DNA from: Novosphingobium sp. FKTRR1
Lineage (GTDB): Bacteria > Pseudomonadota > Alphaproteobacteria > Sphingomonadales > Sphingomonadaceae
Assembly (NCBI RefSeq): GCF_020404405.1
Contig: NZ_JAIZDA010000031.1
Coordinates: 1 to 44,105 of the forward strand
Length of the DNA: 44,105 bases
Direction: 5' to 3'
Part shown: one piece after another, positions 24,189 to 31,202 of the stretch
Position numbering within the stretch: position 1 is the first letter of the stretch
How the letters are laid out: the number at the start of each line of letters is the position of its first letter
Program-made: the position numbers and the translations under genes
The notes under the pieces: generated by a model
What the model saw: only the letters and a program-made list of their open reading frames with translations
Databases searched by the model: none
Told to the model about the DNA's origin: nothing

Positions 24189-25145
24189 ATGCACACGTCC
24201 TTTGCCGACCAGCTTTCCGGTCTCGATCTCTCCGGTTTCTCGATCGGTCCTGCGCCGCTCACAGAGACCGATTTTCCGCCTCGGGAGGCCGCCACTCAGA
24301 CGCTTGAAGCGGTCTGGTCCGATCTCTTCGCCCTTGTGACCGGCACCGCGCTGGAAGCCGATGCCGAGGATCTGGGCTGGGCTTTCGTGAACCTGTTTCA
24401 CCGTGCCGCCGAGCGCAAGGGAGTGGCTCTGGACCGGGCAACCGACGAGGTCCGCGCGCTGGTGGCAACCGCCGACGGCTCGGAGGTTCACACGCATGAT
24501 CTCGAAACGCAGGTCGAGCGCGCGCAATGCGCTGAGAGCGCCATGCTCGCCTTCGAAGAAATGCGCGAGATCGCCGCTTCCCTTTATCTCAACGAGTTCG
24601 GCTCGTCCTGGAAACCGGTTTCCAGCTCTCGTCTCAACCACGGCGCGACCCTCACTTCGGCGCTCGTTCAGGGCCGGGATTTCCTCCGCGCACGTGCTGA
24701 AGCCAAGCGACGGGCTGCCAAGCCTGAGGGCACGCCGGTTGTCTTTGCCGGTGGCCGGATGGGCCGCAGCAGCGAAGCCGATGCGCTCGCCTTTGCCGAC
24801 AACATCTGGGCGACGCTCGACAAGGTCCGTGCCCGCGTTCCCGACATGGTGCTGGTCCATGGCGGGGATACCAAGGGCATCGACCGCCTCGCATCGTCCT
24901 GGGCCGAACGGCACAAGGTGCCGCAGGTCGTCTTTGCACTCGACATGCGGCTTGGGAGCCGCGCCGGTTTCCAGCGCAACGAGCGGATGCTCAGCCTTGA
25001 TCCCCGCTACGTCGTCGCATTCCCCGGCAACGGCGTGCTCGAACGGCTTGTGATCGAGGCGAAGGCACGGCGGATCACTGTCGTTGATCGCCGCGGGCCG
25101 CTGGGAACTTGCCCCAAGGCTCAGGGCGGAGCAGCGGCGACCTGA
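24189..25145 (+). CDS. DUF2493 (SLOG/YspA-like) nucleotide-binding family protein
   Basis: A 318-residue protein. The C-terminal half is the DUF2493 domain of the SLOG superfamily: VVFAGGRMG (Rossmann-like glycine loop, about 184), MVLVHGGDTKGIDRLASSWAERH (about 220-242) and the RNERMLSLDPRYVVAFPG segment. SLOG domains bind nucleotides or nucleotide-derived ligands. The N-terminal half is helical and specific to plasmid versions. The start is preceded by a strong TCAGGAGG and a stem-loop leader. The family is regularly found near ardC, ssb and parB on sphingomonad plasmids; its role is unknown. Confidence 0.88.
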   Translation: MHTSFADQLSGLDLSGFSIGPAPLTETDFPPREAATQTLEAVWSDLFALVTGTALEADAEDLGWAFVNLFHRAAERKGVALDRATDEVRALVATADGSEVHTHDLETQVERAQCAESAMLAFEEMREIAASLYLNEFGSSWKPVSSSRLNHGATLTSALVQGRDFLRARAEAKRRAAKPEGTPVVFAGGRMGRSSEADALAFADNIWATLDKVRARVPDMVLVHGGDTKGIDRLASSWAERHKVPQVVFALDMRLGSRAGFQRNERMLSLDPRYVVAFPGNGVLERLVIEAKARRITVVDRRGPLGTCPKAQGGAAAT

Positions 25146-25210
25146 CGATGGTGGTTTGATCGCCAGCGTCCCGCCGGACGCTGGCGATCAGCACTTGCCG
25201 ATTGTCGCAT

Positions 25211-25230
25211 CAGAGGTTATCTTACCTCTG
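25211..25230. promoter_or_regulatory. Operator-like inverted repeat upstream of vapBC
   Basis: CAGAGGT-N6-ACCTCTG is a perfect 7-bp inverted repeat 21 bp before the antitoxin GTG, followed by a further ACCT half site. AbrB-type antitoxins with their toxin commonly bind such repeats for autoregulation. Confidence 0.55.
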
Positions 25231-25251
25231 TCTTACCTGAGGAAAAGTTTT

Positions 25252-25524
25252 GTGGGTGTTCATGACCGACTGACGACTGTCGTCTCGACCAAGGGCCAGG
25301 TTATCTTGCCCAAGGCAATCCGCGACCAGCTGCACTGGGGCGCCGGAACGCGTCTCACGGTTGAGAACACGCTCGATGGTGTACTTCTCAAATCCACACC
25401 GGTTTTCCCCCCATCCAGCATCGATACGCTGTTCGGATCTATGCGGCATGAGGGACCAGCTTTGTCGATCGACGACATGAATGCAGCCGTTGCGCAGGAG
25501 GCCGAGCGGCGTGCGCGCGATTGA
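25252..25524 (+). CDS. vapB: VapB-like antitoxin (AbrB/SpoVT fold)
   Basis: A 90-residue antitoxin. The N-terminal swapped-hairpin AbrB domain is clear in TTVVSTKGQVILPKAIRDQLHWGAGTRLTVEN. The C-terminal tail (SIDDMNAAVAQEAERRARD) is the part that would wrap the toxin. I chose GTG at 25252 behind GAGGA; longer in-frame ORF sequence upstream does not resemble the family. It overlaps vapC by 14 bp. Confidence 0.85.
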   Translation: MGVHDRLTTVVSTKGQVILPKAIRDQLHWGAGTRLTVENTLDGVLLKSTPVFPPSSIDTLFGSMRHEGPALSIDDMNAAVAQEAERRARD

Positions 25525-25900
25525 TACCAATGTGATCGTCCGCTTCCTGACGGCGGACGATACCGCTCAGGCGGCAGTGGCGCGCCGGACCATCGAGGCT
25601 GGCGACATCTTCATTCCAACGACCGTTCTTCTCGAAACCGAATGGGTTCTGCGCAGCGGGTACGGGTTCTCCAGTGAAGCCATCGGCACTGCTCTTGCCG
25701 GTCTGGCCGGGCTGCCTGGCGTTGCCGTTGAAGATCCGCTTGCGCTGGCATTTGCTCTTGATGGTATGGCGGGCGGCATGGACTTCGCGGACGCGCTGCA
25801 TCTTGCCAAGGCTGATGGTTGCATTGCCTTTCTGAGCTTCGATCTCAAGCTGGCCAAAGCCGCCAAGGGACGGTCTTCAGTTCCTGTCATGGTGCCCTGA
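25511..25900 (+). CDS. vapC: VapC-like PIN-domain toxin
   Basis: A 129-residue PIN-domain ribonuclease toxin. Active-site acids are visible: Asp in AIDTNVIVRFL near the start, Glu in VLLETEWVL, Asp in MDFADALHLA and the last Asp in FLSFDLKLAKA. The GTG at 25511 lies within the 3' end of vapB. The pair would stabilise the element by post-segregational killing. The 470 bp that follow (25901-26369) contain no gene I can support other than the ssb leader. Confidence 0.87.
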   Translation: MRAIDTNVIVRFLTADDTAQAAVARRTIEAGDIFIPTTVLLETEWVLRSGYGFSSEAIGTALAGLAGLPGVAVEDPLALAFALDGMAGGMDFADALHLAKADGCIAFLSFDLKLAKAAKGRSSVPVMVP

Positions 25901-26330
25901 ACCGGGGCCAGCGCCAGGGGCCTGTGCTGACAGGCACCGCTTGGGCAGAGCCATTCTAAAGATCTGGATACACCAGCTTCGGCGGCGTCCTCCTCTTTGC
26001 AGATCTGACGTCGTGGGCGGCACGAAAGCGCTCCACCGAGGTCAGGTGCGCGGCCTGGAAGTGTGGCAAGTTCAGGGCCAGGCATAACCGCGAAATGCCA
26101 CGAAATGGCGGCCTATCTCACCGGCACAGGCCCGCGGCCATCCGGCTCTTCGCGAACCGTTCCCTGAAGGCGGCGCCTGACCCTCGCAACCCCGATCCGG
26201 CCGGCCGAGTTGCCGCGCGCTACGCGCGCGTCTGCCCGCACCACCCGTCCTGTTCGAGGTTCCCCTCCCGTCGCCCTTGGCGCCGTCCGGTGCGAGCGTC
26301 TGCCGCCCCCTTCTGACGGTCAGTTCGCAG

Positions 26331-26345
26331 CCGGGATGGTCCCGG
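26331..26345 (+). promoter_or_regulatory. Leader hairpin upstream of ssb
   Basis: CCGGGA-tgg-TCCCGG, a perfect 6-bp stem 24 bp before the ATG, followed by CCTCAGGAG as the ribosome binding site. The same order (stem-loop, TCAGGAG, ATG) occurs before the ardC and DUF2493 genes. Confidence 0.5.
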
Positions 26346-26369
26346 ACCTGCAGCCTCAGGAGAAGACCC

Positions 26370-26759
26370 ATGACCAATCTCGTTATCCTCGTCGGCCGCA
26401 TCGCCCGCGATCCCGAAACCCGCACCACCACTGGCGGAACCAGCATCACCAGCCTCTCGGTCGTGACCGACCGGCCCGCCCGCAAGGACGGCAAGACCTA
26501 CAAGGACGAGAACGGCTACACCGCCAAGGACAGCGAGTTCCACCGGATCACCTGCTTCAATGGCCTGGGCCAGAACGTCGCGAAGTTCTGCAGCAAGGGC
26601 CAGCTGGTGACGGTCGAGGGCCGCATCCACTACACCCAGTGGGAAGACCAGGACGGCACCAAGCGCTACGGCTGCGAGATCATCGCCGACAAGGTCGATT
26701 TCCTCACCAAGGGCCGCGGCACCTCCGGCGAAAGCGCCCCCGACATCGACGAAGACTGA
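26370..26759 (+). CDS. ssb: Single-stranded DNA-binding protein
   Basis: A 129-residue SSB with a complete OB fold: NLVILVGRIARDPETRTT, SLSVVTDRPA, the WF-type segment EFHRITCFNGLGQNVAKFCSKGQLVTVEGRIHYTQW and CEIIADKVDFL. The C terminus is acidic (ESAPDIDED) but lacks the usual terminal DDDIPF-type Phe, which may limit partner recruitment. The ATG at 26370 follows CAGGAG. Plasmid-borne ssb genes in leading regions coat incoming single strands. It is followed by a strong intrinsic terminator. Confidence 0.93.
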   Translation: MTNLVILVGRIARDPETRTTTGGTSITSLSVVTDRPARKDGKTYKDENGYTAKDSEFHRITCFNGLGQNVAKFCSKGQLVTVEGRIHYTQWEDQDGTKRYGCEIIADKVDFLTKGRGTSGESAPDIDED

Positions 26760-26780
26760 GGGGCTTGTCCCCTCTCCAAC

Positions 26781-26817
26781 AAGGCCCCGGCAGAGCGATC
26801 TGCCGGGGCCTTCTTTG
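26781..26817 (+). terminator. Intrinsic terminator after ssb
   Basis: A perfect 14-bp stem (AAGGCCCCGGCAGA with TCTGCCGGGGCCTT) and a GCGA loop, followed by CTTTGTGCTTT. A weaker second hairpin with similar following sequence is at about 26896-26915. Confidence 0.85.
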
Positions 26818-26838
26818 TGCTTTGGCCGCGATCGGGGG
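26805..26838 (+). repeat. Direct repeat of terminator tail, copy 1
   Basis: The stretch running from GGGGCCTT through TTTGTGCTTTGGCCGC to ATCGG recurs at about 26904-26936 with two substitutions. The two copies bracket the G/C homopolymer hairpin. Confidence 0.65.
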
Positions 26839-26868
26839 GGGGGGGGGGGGCGGCCCCCCCCCCCCCCC
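26834..26868. repeat. G17/C15 homopolymer inverted repeat
   Basis: Seventeen G (26834-26850), then CGG, then fifteen C (26854-26868). It can form a near-perfect G:C hairpin or a quadruplex. It lies in the gap between ssb and the convergent DUF6437-like gene. Homopolymer length may be inexact in the assembly. Confidence 0.7.
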
Positions 26869-26977
26869 GCCCGGCACAGGAGACCAACGCAAAACCCCGA
26901 GCGGGGGCCTTATTTGTGCTTTGGCCGCTATCGGCGGCGGGGGGGCATCGCGCCCCACGCGCCGCCGGGACTACCTG

Positions 26978-27208
26978 CTAAGCTGCAGACAACCGCTTGA
27001 TGGCGGTGTCGATGCCAAGTGTCATCGAGAACCGCAGCAGCTGCTTGAGCTGCGCCGGTTCGAGCACTTCAGCACCGCATTCGAGGAGCACTGTGCCGAG
27101 TTCGGCTGCAGCCTCTTCGCGCAGCCTCGTTTCGCGAGTTGCAAGTTCTTCGCGCTCTGCCCTCAGCTTGATGAGGGCATCACGTGCACTGGGCTTTGAC
27201 CTGGCCAT
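26978..27208 (-). CDS. DUF6437-like small protein
   Basis: A 76-residue charged helical protein (MARSKPSARDALIKLRAEREELATRETRLREEAAAELGT and so on). The N-terminal half is basic with a probable coiled coil; the C-terminal half (LEPAQLKQLLRFSMTLGIDTAIKRL) looks like a small helical domain. This matches what I recall of the DUF6437 family of sphingomonads; function unknown. I chose the ATG at 27208, where AAAGGA is nearby; two in-frame upstream ATGs exist. It is convergent with ssb, unlike its neighbours. Confidence 0.65.
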   Translation of the reverse strand: MARSKPSARDALIKLRAEREELATRETRLREEAAAELGTVLLECGAEVLEPAQLKQLLRFSMTLGIDTAIKRLSAA

Positions 27209-27396
27209 AATCAGGGTCCTTTCGATCTGGCCGTTGGACCCCTCCGCTTTCAATCTTGCCATGCCGGCGCGGTGTTTCAAGAGGGCAGACCGCTATTCCG
27301 ATCGTCGCGGCTCCCTGAGAGGTTGGAAGGTTCTCTCGCAGAGTTGCCAAGCATGATGGTGCCTTTGGGGCCGCGTCAAGGACGACGGGGCCCCAC

Positions 27397-27423
27397 CATT
27401 TTGCCGGGACGAGCCCGACAAAA
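27397..27423. repeat. Hairpin in the gap upstream of the 77-residue gene
   Basis: ATTTTG-c-CGGG-loop-CCCG-a-CAAAAT. It may be a bidirectional terminator-like hairpin. The rest of the 27209-27536 gap shows no gene. Confidence 0.4.
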
Positions 27424-27536
27424 TCGTTGCCCCCATCACCGCTACGCGGCCGCGCATTCGCGCGGTCCCTGACCCGGCCCGTCGGCACCATCGCGAGCTT
27501 CCTGATGCGACGCATCGTAATCAGGAGGATACGATC

Positions 27537-27770
27537 ATGATCATTTCAGCACACGCCGAGCAAGCCGTATTCGACAACAACAGCGCCTGGATCGCGGCTC
27601 TCGATCAGGCTCACGCGCGGGCCCAGCACAGCTACTTTACGCAGTACATCCTGATCGATGGACAGAGGGGCTATCTGGTCATCGACGAGGGCGACTACGG
27701 CGCACTACCGGCGGAGCTTGAGGGACGGGTCATCGATGCTGTCTGCGGCAAGCTGAGCGACGAGTTCTAG
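27537..27770 (+). CDS. Small hypothetical protein near the oriT candidate
   Basis: A 77-residue acidic protein (SAHAEQAVFDNNSAWIAALDQAHARAQ, then YFTQYILIDGQRGYLVIDEGDYGALPAE). I do not recognise a family. The start is well supported by ATCAGGAGG eight bases upstream, the same extended site used by other leading-region genes, and it ends with an intrinsic terminator. It is the last gene before the gene-free stretch proposed to contain oriT, where F-like and IncW-like systems often carry small establishment genes. Confidence 0.75.
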   Translation: MIISAHAEQAVFDNNSAWIAALDQAHARAQHSYFTQYILIDGQRGYLVIDEGDYGALPAELEGRVIDAVCGKLSDEF

Positions 27771-27786
27771 GCACTTTGGCACCATT

Positions 27787-27823
27787 AGAGGGAGGGCGTC
27801 CGTCAGGGCGCTCTCTCTTTTTT
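27787..27823 (+). terminator. Intrinsic terminator after the 77-residue gene
   Basis: AGAGGGAGGGCG pairs with CGCTCTCTCTTT (a few G-T wobbles) around a ten-base loop, followed by a run of T. Confidence 0.7.
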
Positions 27824-27887
27824 ATGCTCGTTCACCGGACCGCTTACTGGGAGCGTATTCGGCAGGTGCGGAGCGATTTGGCTCGCC

Positions 27888-27927
27888 TGACGAAAAAGCC
27901 CCGCCGAACCGCTTGGGCTCGGCGGGG
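27888..27927 (-). terminator. Minus-strand intrinsic terminator in the oriT region
   Basis: On the minus strand CCCCGCCGA and TCGGCGGGG form a perfect 9-bp stem followed by GCTTTTTC. No minus-strand gene reads into it, so it either insulates leftward read-through or ends an unseen small RNA. Confidence 0.7.
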
Positions 27928-27984
27928 TTGAGGTCGAGAGCACCAGAATGGCACCCTTCGGGTCGCAGACACGGTCTAGCATCG

Positions 27985-28090
27985 CTTTGATGAAATCAAA
28001 GTGACGATCGTCACTCGCGACGGATCGCCACGCGCATCCAGGCCACCCAGGCAGGTCAGCTCGGCACCCGGCCTCGAGGTTGACCTCGAG
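27985..28090. other. Cluster of inverted repeats: oriT candidate
   Basis: CTTTGAT-GAA-ATCAAAG (27985-28001), the palindrome GTGACGATCGTCAC (28001-28014) and CTCGAGGT-TG-ACCTCGAG (28073-28090) lie within 106 bp. A further perfect hairpin GGCAGGG-TT-CCCTGCC is at 28370-28385. The 27771-28477 stretch has no supported gene and lies immediately upstream of accessory protein, coupling protein and MobF relaxase genes, where oriT sits in R388. I could not pick out a nic site. Confidence 0.5.
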
Positions 28091-28391
28091 CCGTTCGACG
28101 GCACTGACGGGAGCAGATCAGGCCAGCGCCTGAGGGCAGCCGAGGCCCCTCCAGTCCGGTACTCCTTGACCCGATTGTCCTTCCAACCGACCACCTGGAA
28201 CGCCTCTGCAAAGGAAGGGAAGTGGGCACACCGTACGCGACATGTCGCAGGTAGGAAGTATCAGAAATAGATGCTAAAATCTGTGATTTCGATCCCTTTG
28301 GTGCTTTTCCGTCACTTTGACCTACAGGGCCGCGTAGCACGTCAGTCTACCGTGGGGGGAGGCAAAGACGGCAGGGTTCCCTGCCTTCAAT

Positions 28392-28446
28392 GTTCTTGAC
28401 ATGTTCCAAATGCCAACGTAGTCTGCTCATCACTTTCGCAGAGTGA
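28392..28446 (+). promoter_or_regulatory. SOS-box promoter of the transfer operon
   Basis: GTTC-TTGACAT-GTTC (28392-28406) is an exact LexA box with the consensus -35 TTGACA in its spacer. TAGTCT at 28419-28424 is a possible -10 at 17 bp spacing. TCACT-N7-AGTGA (28430-28446) over the expected start could be an operator for the ribbon-helix-helix protein encoded next. Confidence 0.75.
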
Positions 28447-28477
28447 CCAGGCTCCTTCAGTTGAAGGAATCTGTCGA

Positions 28478-28810
28478 ATGTCACGTCCCAAATGTCTCCA
28501 AGCCTACGTCTCTGACGAGCTTGCTATCCGTGCCCGCGCAGCAGCTTCTGCCAACGGGCTCGCGCTCAGCGAATGGCTGCGCACAGTCATCGTCCGCGCC
28601 TGCGATAGCGACCTCTCGGTCGCCAGTGATCGCAGCGTCATGCTCCGGCTCTACCGCCAGTCGCTCTTCGCCATGGTTGGGGTTGATGCCCTCCTCGCGG
28701 GCCATAGCGATCATGCTTTGCGCGAGCGGGTGCATACCGCTTTCGCTGCCCGCTGCCGCGCCGCCGGTGTCGCTGAAACCACCGACGAGGGAGGCGGCCA
28801 TGAAGCGTGA
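28478..28810 (+). CDS. Ribbon-helix-helix relaxosome accessory protein (TrwA/MobC-like)
   Basis: A 110-residue protein. The N-terminal 45 residues have the pattern of a ribbon-helix-helix fold (CLQAYVSDELAIRARAAASANGLALSEWLRTVIVRA): a short beta strand, then two helices. The remainder is helical. By position it matches trwA of R388, whose product binds oriT, aids relaxase nicking and represses its own operon. Its stop overlaps the coupling protein start by 11 bp. GAAGGA lies before the ATG. No conserved contact residues can be assigned without alignment. Confidence 0.75.
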   Translation: MSRPKCLQAYVSDELAIRARAAASANGLALSEWLRTVIVRACDSDLSVASDRSVMLRLYRQSLFAMVGVDALLAGHSDHALRERVHTAFAARCRAAGVAETTDEGGGHEA

Positions 28811-31169
28811 CCTCGGCAATTTCACTCGCGGCAGCCAGCTCATCGAGCACTTCGGCTTCATGTTCGCAGCGGGCCTCAAAGGCCCGCTAATCATTTCCCT
28901 CATCGTTATGTGCTGGATGACATGGTGGACCGTCTCGCAAGGCATGTCCGACCACGAAGTCTACCTCGCGTGGATGCATGTCTACGGCGTCGGCTACCGC
29001 TTCATGGAGTTCGATCCGGCGCACGATGTGACGGTCCGGACAGCGTGGGGAAGGGCCGTGACCTTTCCCATATCCCTGCTCGATATCTACCCGCCCGTGG
29101 TGCACGCGTGGCATCATCTGCTGAAGCTGGTCGGCATCGCTCTGGCCTGGTCGACCGTGATCCTTGTGCCGGTGTTTGTGGTGTGGGTCTGGTTCGCCTC
29201 GCGGTTTGGCGGCAAGGCCAAGGAGCGCCAACATGAGCGCGGCGCCAAGCTGACCAGTCTCCGCGATCTCGAAACCCGGATCCGGAGGCATAACAAGACG
29301 GAGCAACGCAAGGAGTGGAGCGCGAAGCTTGGCAACGAGTGGCGCTTTTGCAGTGCTGCACAACTCGCACGCGCGTTTCCCTATCGGCCTTCGAGCATTG
29401 CCGGGGTGACCTATCCCTGGCGGCTGGAACAGAGCCACGCCATGCTCATCGGCACCACCGGTATGGGCAAGACCGTTGCGCTCTCGGACATGATCGAGGA
29501 GGCCCGGGAGCGCGGACACCGCGCGGTGATCTTTGACCTCACCGGACACTTCATTGAGCACTTCTACGATGCCTCGCGTGACGTAATCCTCAATCCGCTC
29601 GATGCGCGCTGCCCGCGCTGGAGTGTGTTCGACGAATGCCGCGACGAGGCTGAGTTCACGGCCGCTGCCGAGGCGCTGGTGCCCCACGATGGGGGCGGCT
29701 CGGAACAGTTCTGGGTGCTCGCCGCGCGCCTGCTGTTCGTCGAGATGTGCCTCAAGCTCCGCGCCCGCGGCGCCGATAGCAACGACGCTCTGGCGAGGGA
29801 GCTGATGACGGCAGACCTCGCCCAAGTGCACAAGCTCATGCGTGGCACAATCGCCGATCCGCTGACCGCACCCGAGGCCGCGCGCATGGCTGAATCCATC
29901 CGCGCGGTGTTCAATGCGAATGCCAAGGCTCTCAAGATGCTCCCCCGAAAGGGGAAGCCTTTCTCGATGCGCAAATGGATCGAGAGCACCGATGACGGTG
30001 GTGGGTTCGTCTTCATTTCGGCTCGCTACGTCGATCTCAGCGTGTGCTCGCAGCTCCTCACCGTCTGGCTGGACCTGGCGATGAACACGCTGATGACCCT
30101 CGATCGCACCCGCGACCTGCGCATCTGGTTCTTCATCGACGAACTGGGGGCGCTCCACCGCCTCCCTGCGCTCGAGAAGGGCCTCCAGACCGCGCGCAAT
30201 TTTGGCGGCGCGATCGTCACAGGCATCCACGCCTATGCCAAGCTGAAGGAAGTCTACGGCGACAACATGGCAATGACCTTGTCCTCGCTTGCCCGAACCA
30301 AACTCGTTCTCGGGACCGGCGATGCCGACACCGCCACATGGTGCTCCGACTTCATCGGCCAGAGAGAGGTGCGGGACATGGACGAGGGCTACACCTACGG
30401 TTTCAACAATGCCCGTGATGCCGTCAGCCTGACCACGCGGCGGCATATTCAGCGTCTGCTCCTTCCCGACGACATCAAGGACCTGCCTCGCCTTGTCGGG
30501 TACCTCAAGTTTCCCGATGGCTTTCCCGCAGCGGAGGTCAGACTCACGCCGGTCGACCGTCCGATGCGTTCGAAAGCGTTCATTCGCAGGCCAGCTGATC
30601 CCTTCCCGAATCGGCCGATTGCGCGAGAATTGGCGGATGGAAGCACCGGCGAGGACTGGACGGGATCCTCGGCTCAGGAGCACCCGTCATCCAATGATGA
30701 TGGCGCGGGCAGAAGGCTCGATCCGCGCCAGGGTCTGCTGCCGCTTGTTCCCCGCGAGCCGGAGAACGGTGGGGGTGACGAGCGCGTCCAGCATCGCGGC
30801 AGTCTGACAGATCAGGCCGCTGATATCGGTCTGGCGAAGGGGGATGCTACCAGCCCAGGTGTGCCGCGCGAGGGTCAATCCGCAGACGAGATGGCGGGCG
30901 TTCAAGGTGCAGGGTCTGTGCCGACCCGCGGTACCAGCCCGGAAGCTGCGAAGGCCAGTGGCGACGGTGAAGTGCCTGACATGTCGGCGCCAATCTATGG
31001 CAGGTCGTCGGCAACTGACACCAATCCGGCACATTCAGATCAGCCTCTGGCAGAGGCACCCTTGGCGCTGACCGACCCCCGCCGGATGGCACTCGAAGGG
31101 GACGCATCTGAGGTGCGTCATGCACCTCGCGAGCCTCGCGATGTCGGAGAGTTCGACATCGAGATCTGA
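28800..31169 (+). CDS. traD: Type IV coupling protein (TraD/TrwB-like ATPase)
   Basis: A 789-residue inner-membrane ATPase that would link the relaxosome to the secretion channel. Two membrane segments lie at about 28-48 and 109-135 (LVGIALAWSTVILVPVFVVWVWF). The motor domain has Walker A GTTGMGKT (about 217-224) and Walker B IWFFIDELGAL (about 443). The C-terminal 150 residues are low-complexity and acidic, likely a relaxase-docking tail. I chose the ATG at 28800, which overlaps the preceding stop; a longer upstream frame is antisense noise. It is followed 33 bp later by the relaxase. Confidence 0.92.
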   Translation: MKRDLGNFTRGSQLIEHFGFMFAAGLKGPLIISLIVMCWMTWWTVSQGMSDHEVYLAWMHVYGVGYRFMEFDPAHDVTVRTAWGRAVTFPISLLDIYPPVVHAWHHLLKLVGIALAWSTVILVPVFVVWVWFASRFGGKAKERQHERGAKLTSLRDLETRIRRHNKTEQRKEWSAKLGNEWRFCSAAQLARAFPYRPSSIAGVTYPWRLEQSHAMLIGTTGMGKTVALSDMIEEARERGHRAVIFDLTGHFIEHFYDASRDVILNPLDARCPRWSVFDECRDEAEFTAAAEALVPHDGGGSEQFWVLAARLLFVEMCLKLRARGADSNDALARELMTADLAQVHKLMRGTIADPLTAPEAARMAESIRAVFNANAKALKMLPRKGKPFSMRKWIESTDDGGGFVFISARYVDLSVCSQLLTVWLDLAMNTLMTLDRTRDLRIWFFIDELGALHRLPALEKGLQTARNFGGAIVTGIHAYAKLKEVYGDNMAMTLSSLARTKLVLGTGDADTATWCSDFIGQREVRDMDEGYTYGFNNARDAVSLTTRRHIQRLLLPDDIKDLPRLVGYLKFPDGFPAAEVRLTPVDRPMRSKAFIRRPADPFPNRPIARELADGSTGEDWTGSSAQEHPSSNDDGAGRRLDPRQGLLPLVPREPENGGGDERVQHRGSLTDQAADIGLAKGDATSPGVPREGQSADEMAGVQGAGSVPTRGTSPEAAKASGDGEVPDMSAPIYGRSSATDTNPAHSDQPLAEAPLALTDPRRMALEGDASEVRHAPREPRDVGEFDIEI

Positions 31170-31202
31170 AGCATCAGCTTCCTCTGATCGGGGGCCTTGC
31201 CC

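Noticed and set aside
26815..27000. ORFs reading through the G/C homopolymer
   Set aside because: They code poly-Gly or poly-Pro tracts and lack ribosome binding sites; the region is intergenic.
28001..28270. Plus-strand ORF of 89 codons in the oriT candidate region
   Set aside because: No ribosome binding site, a composition rich in Arg, Ser and Pro, and it runs through several inverted repeats. More likely non-coding.
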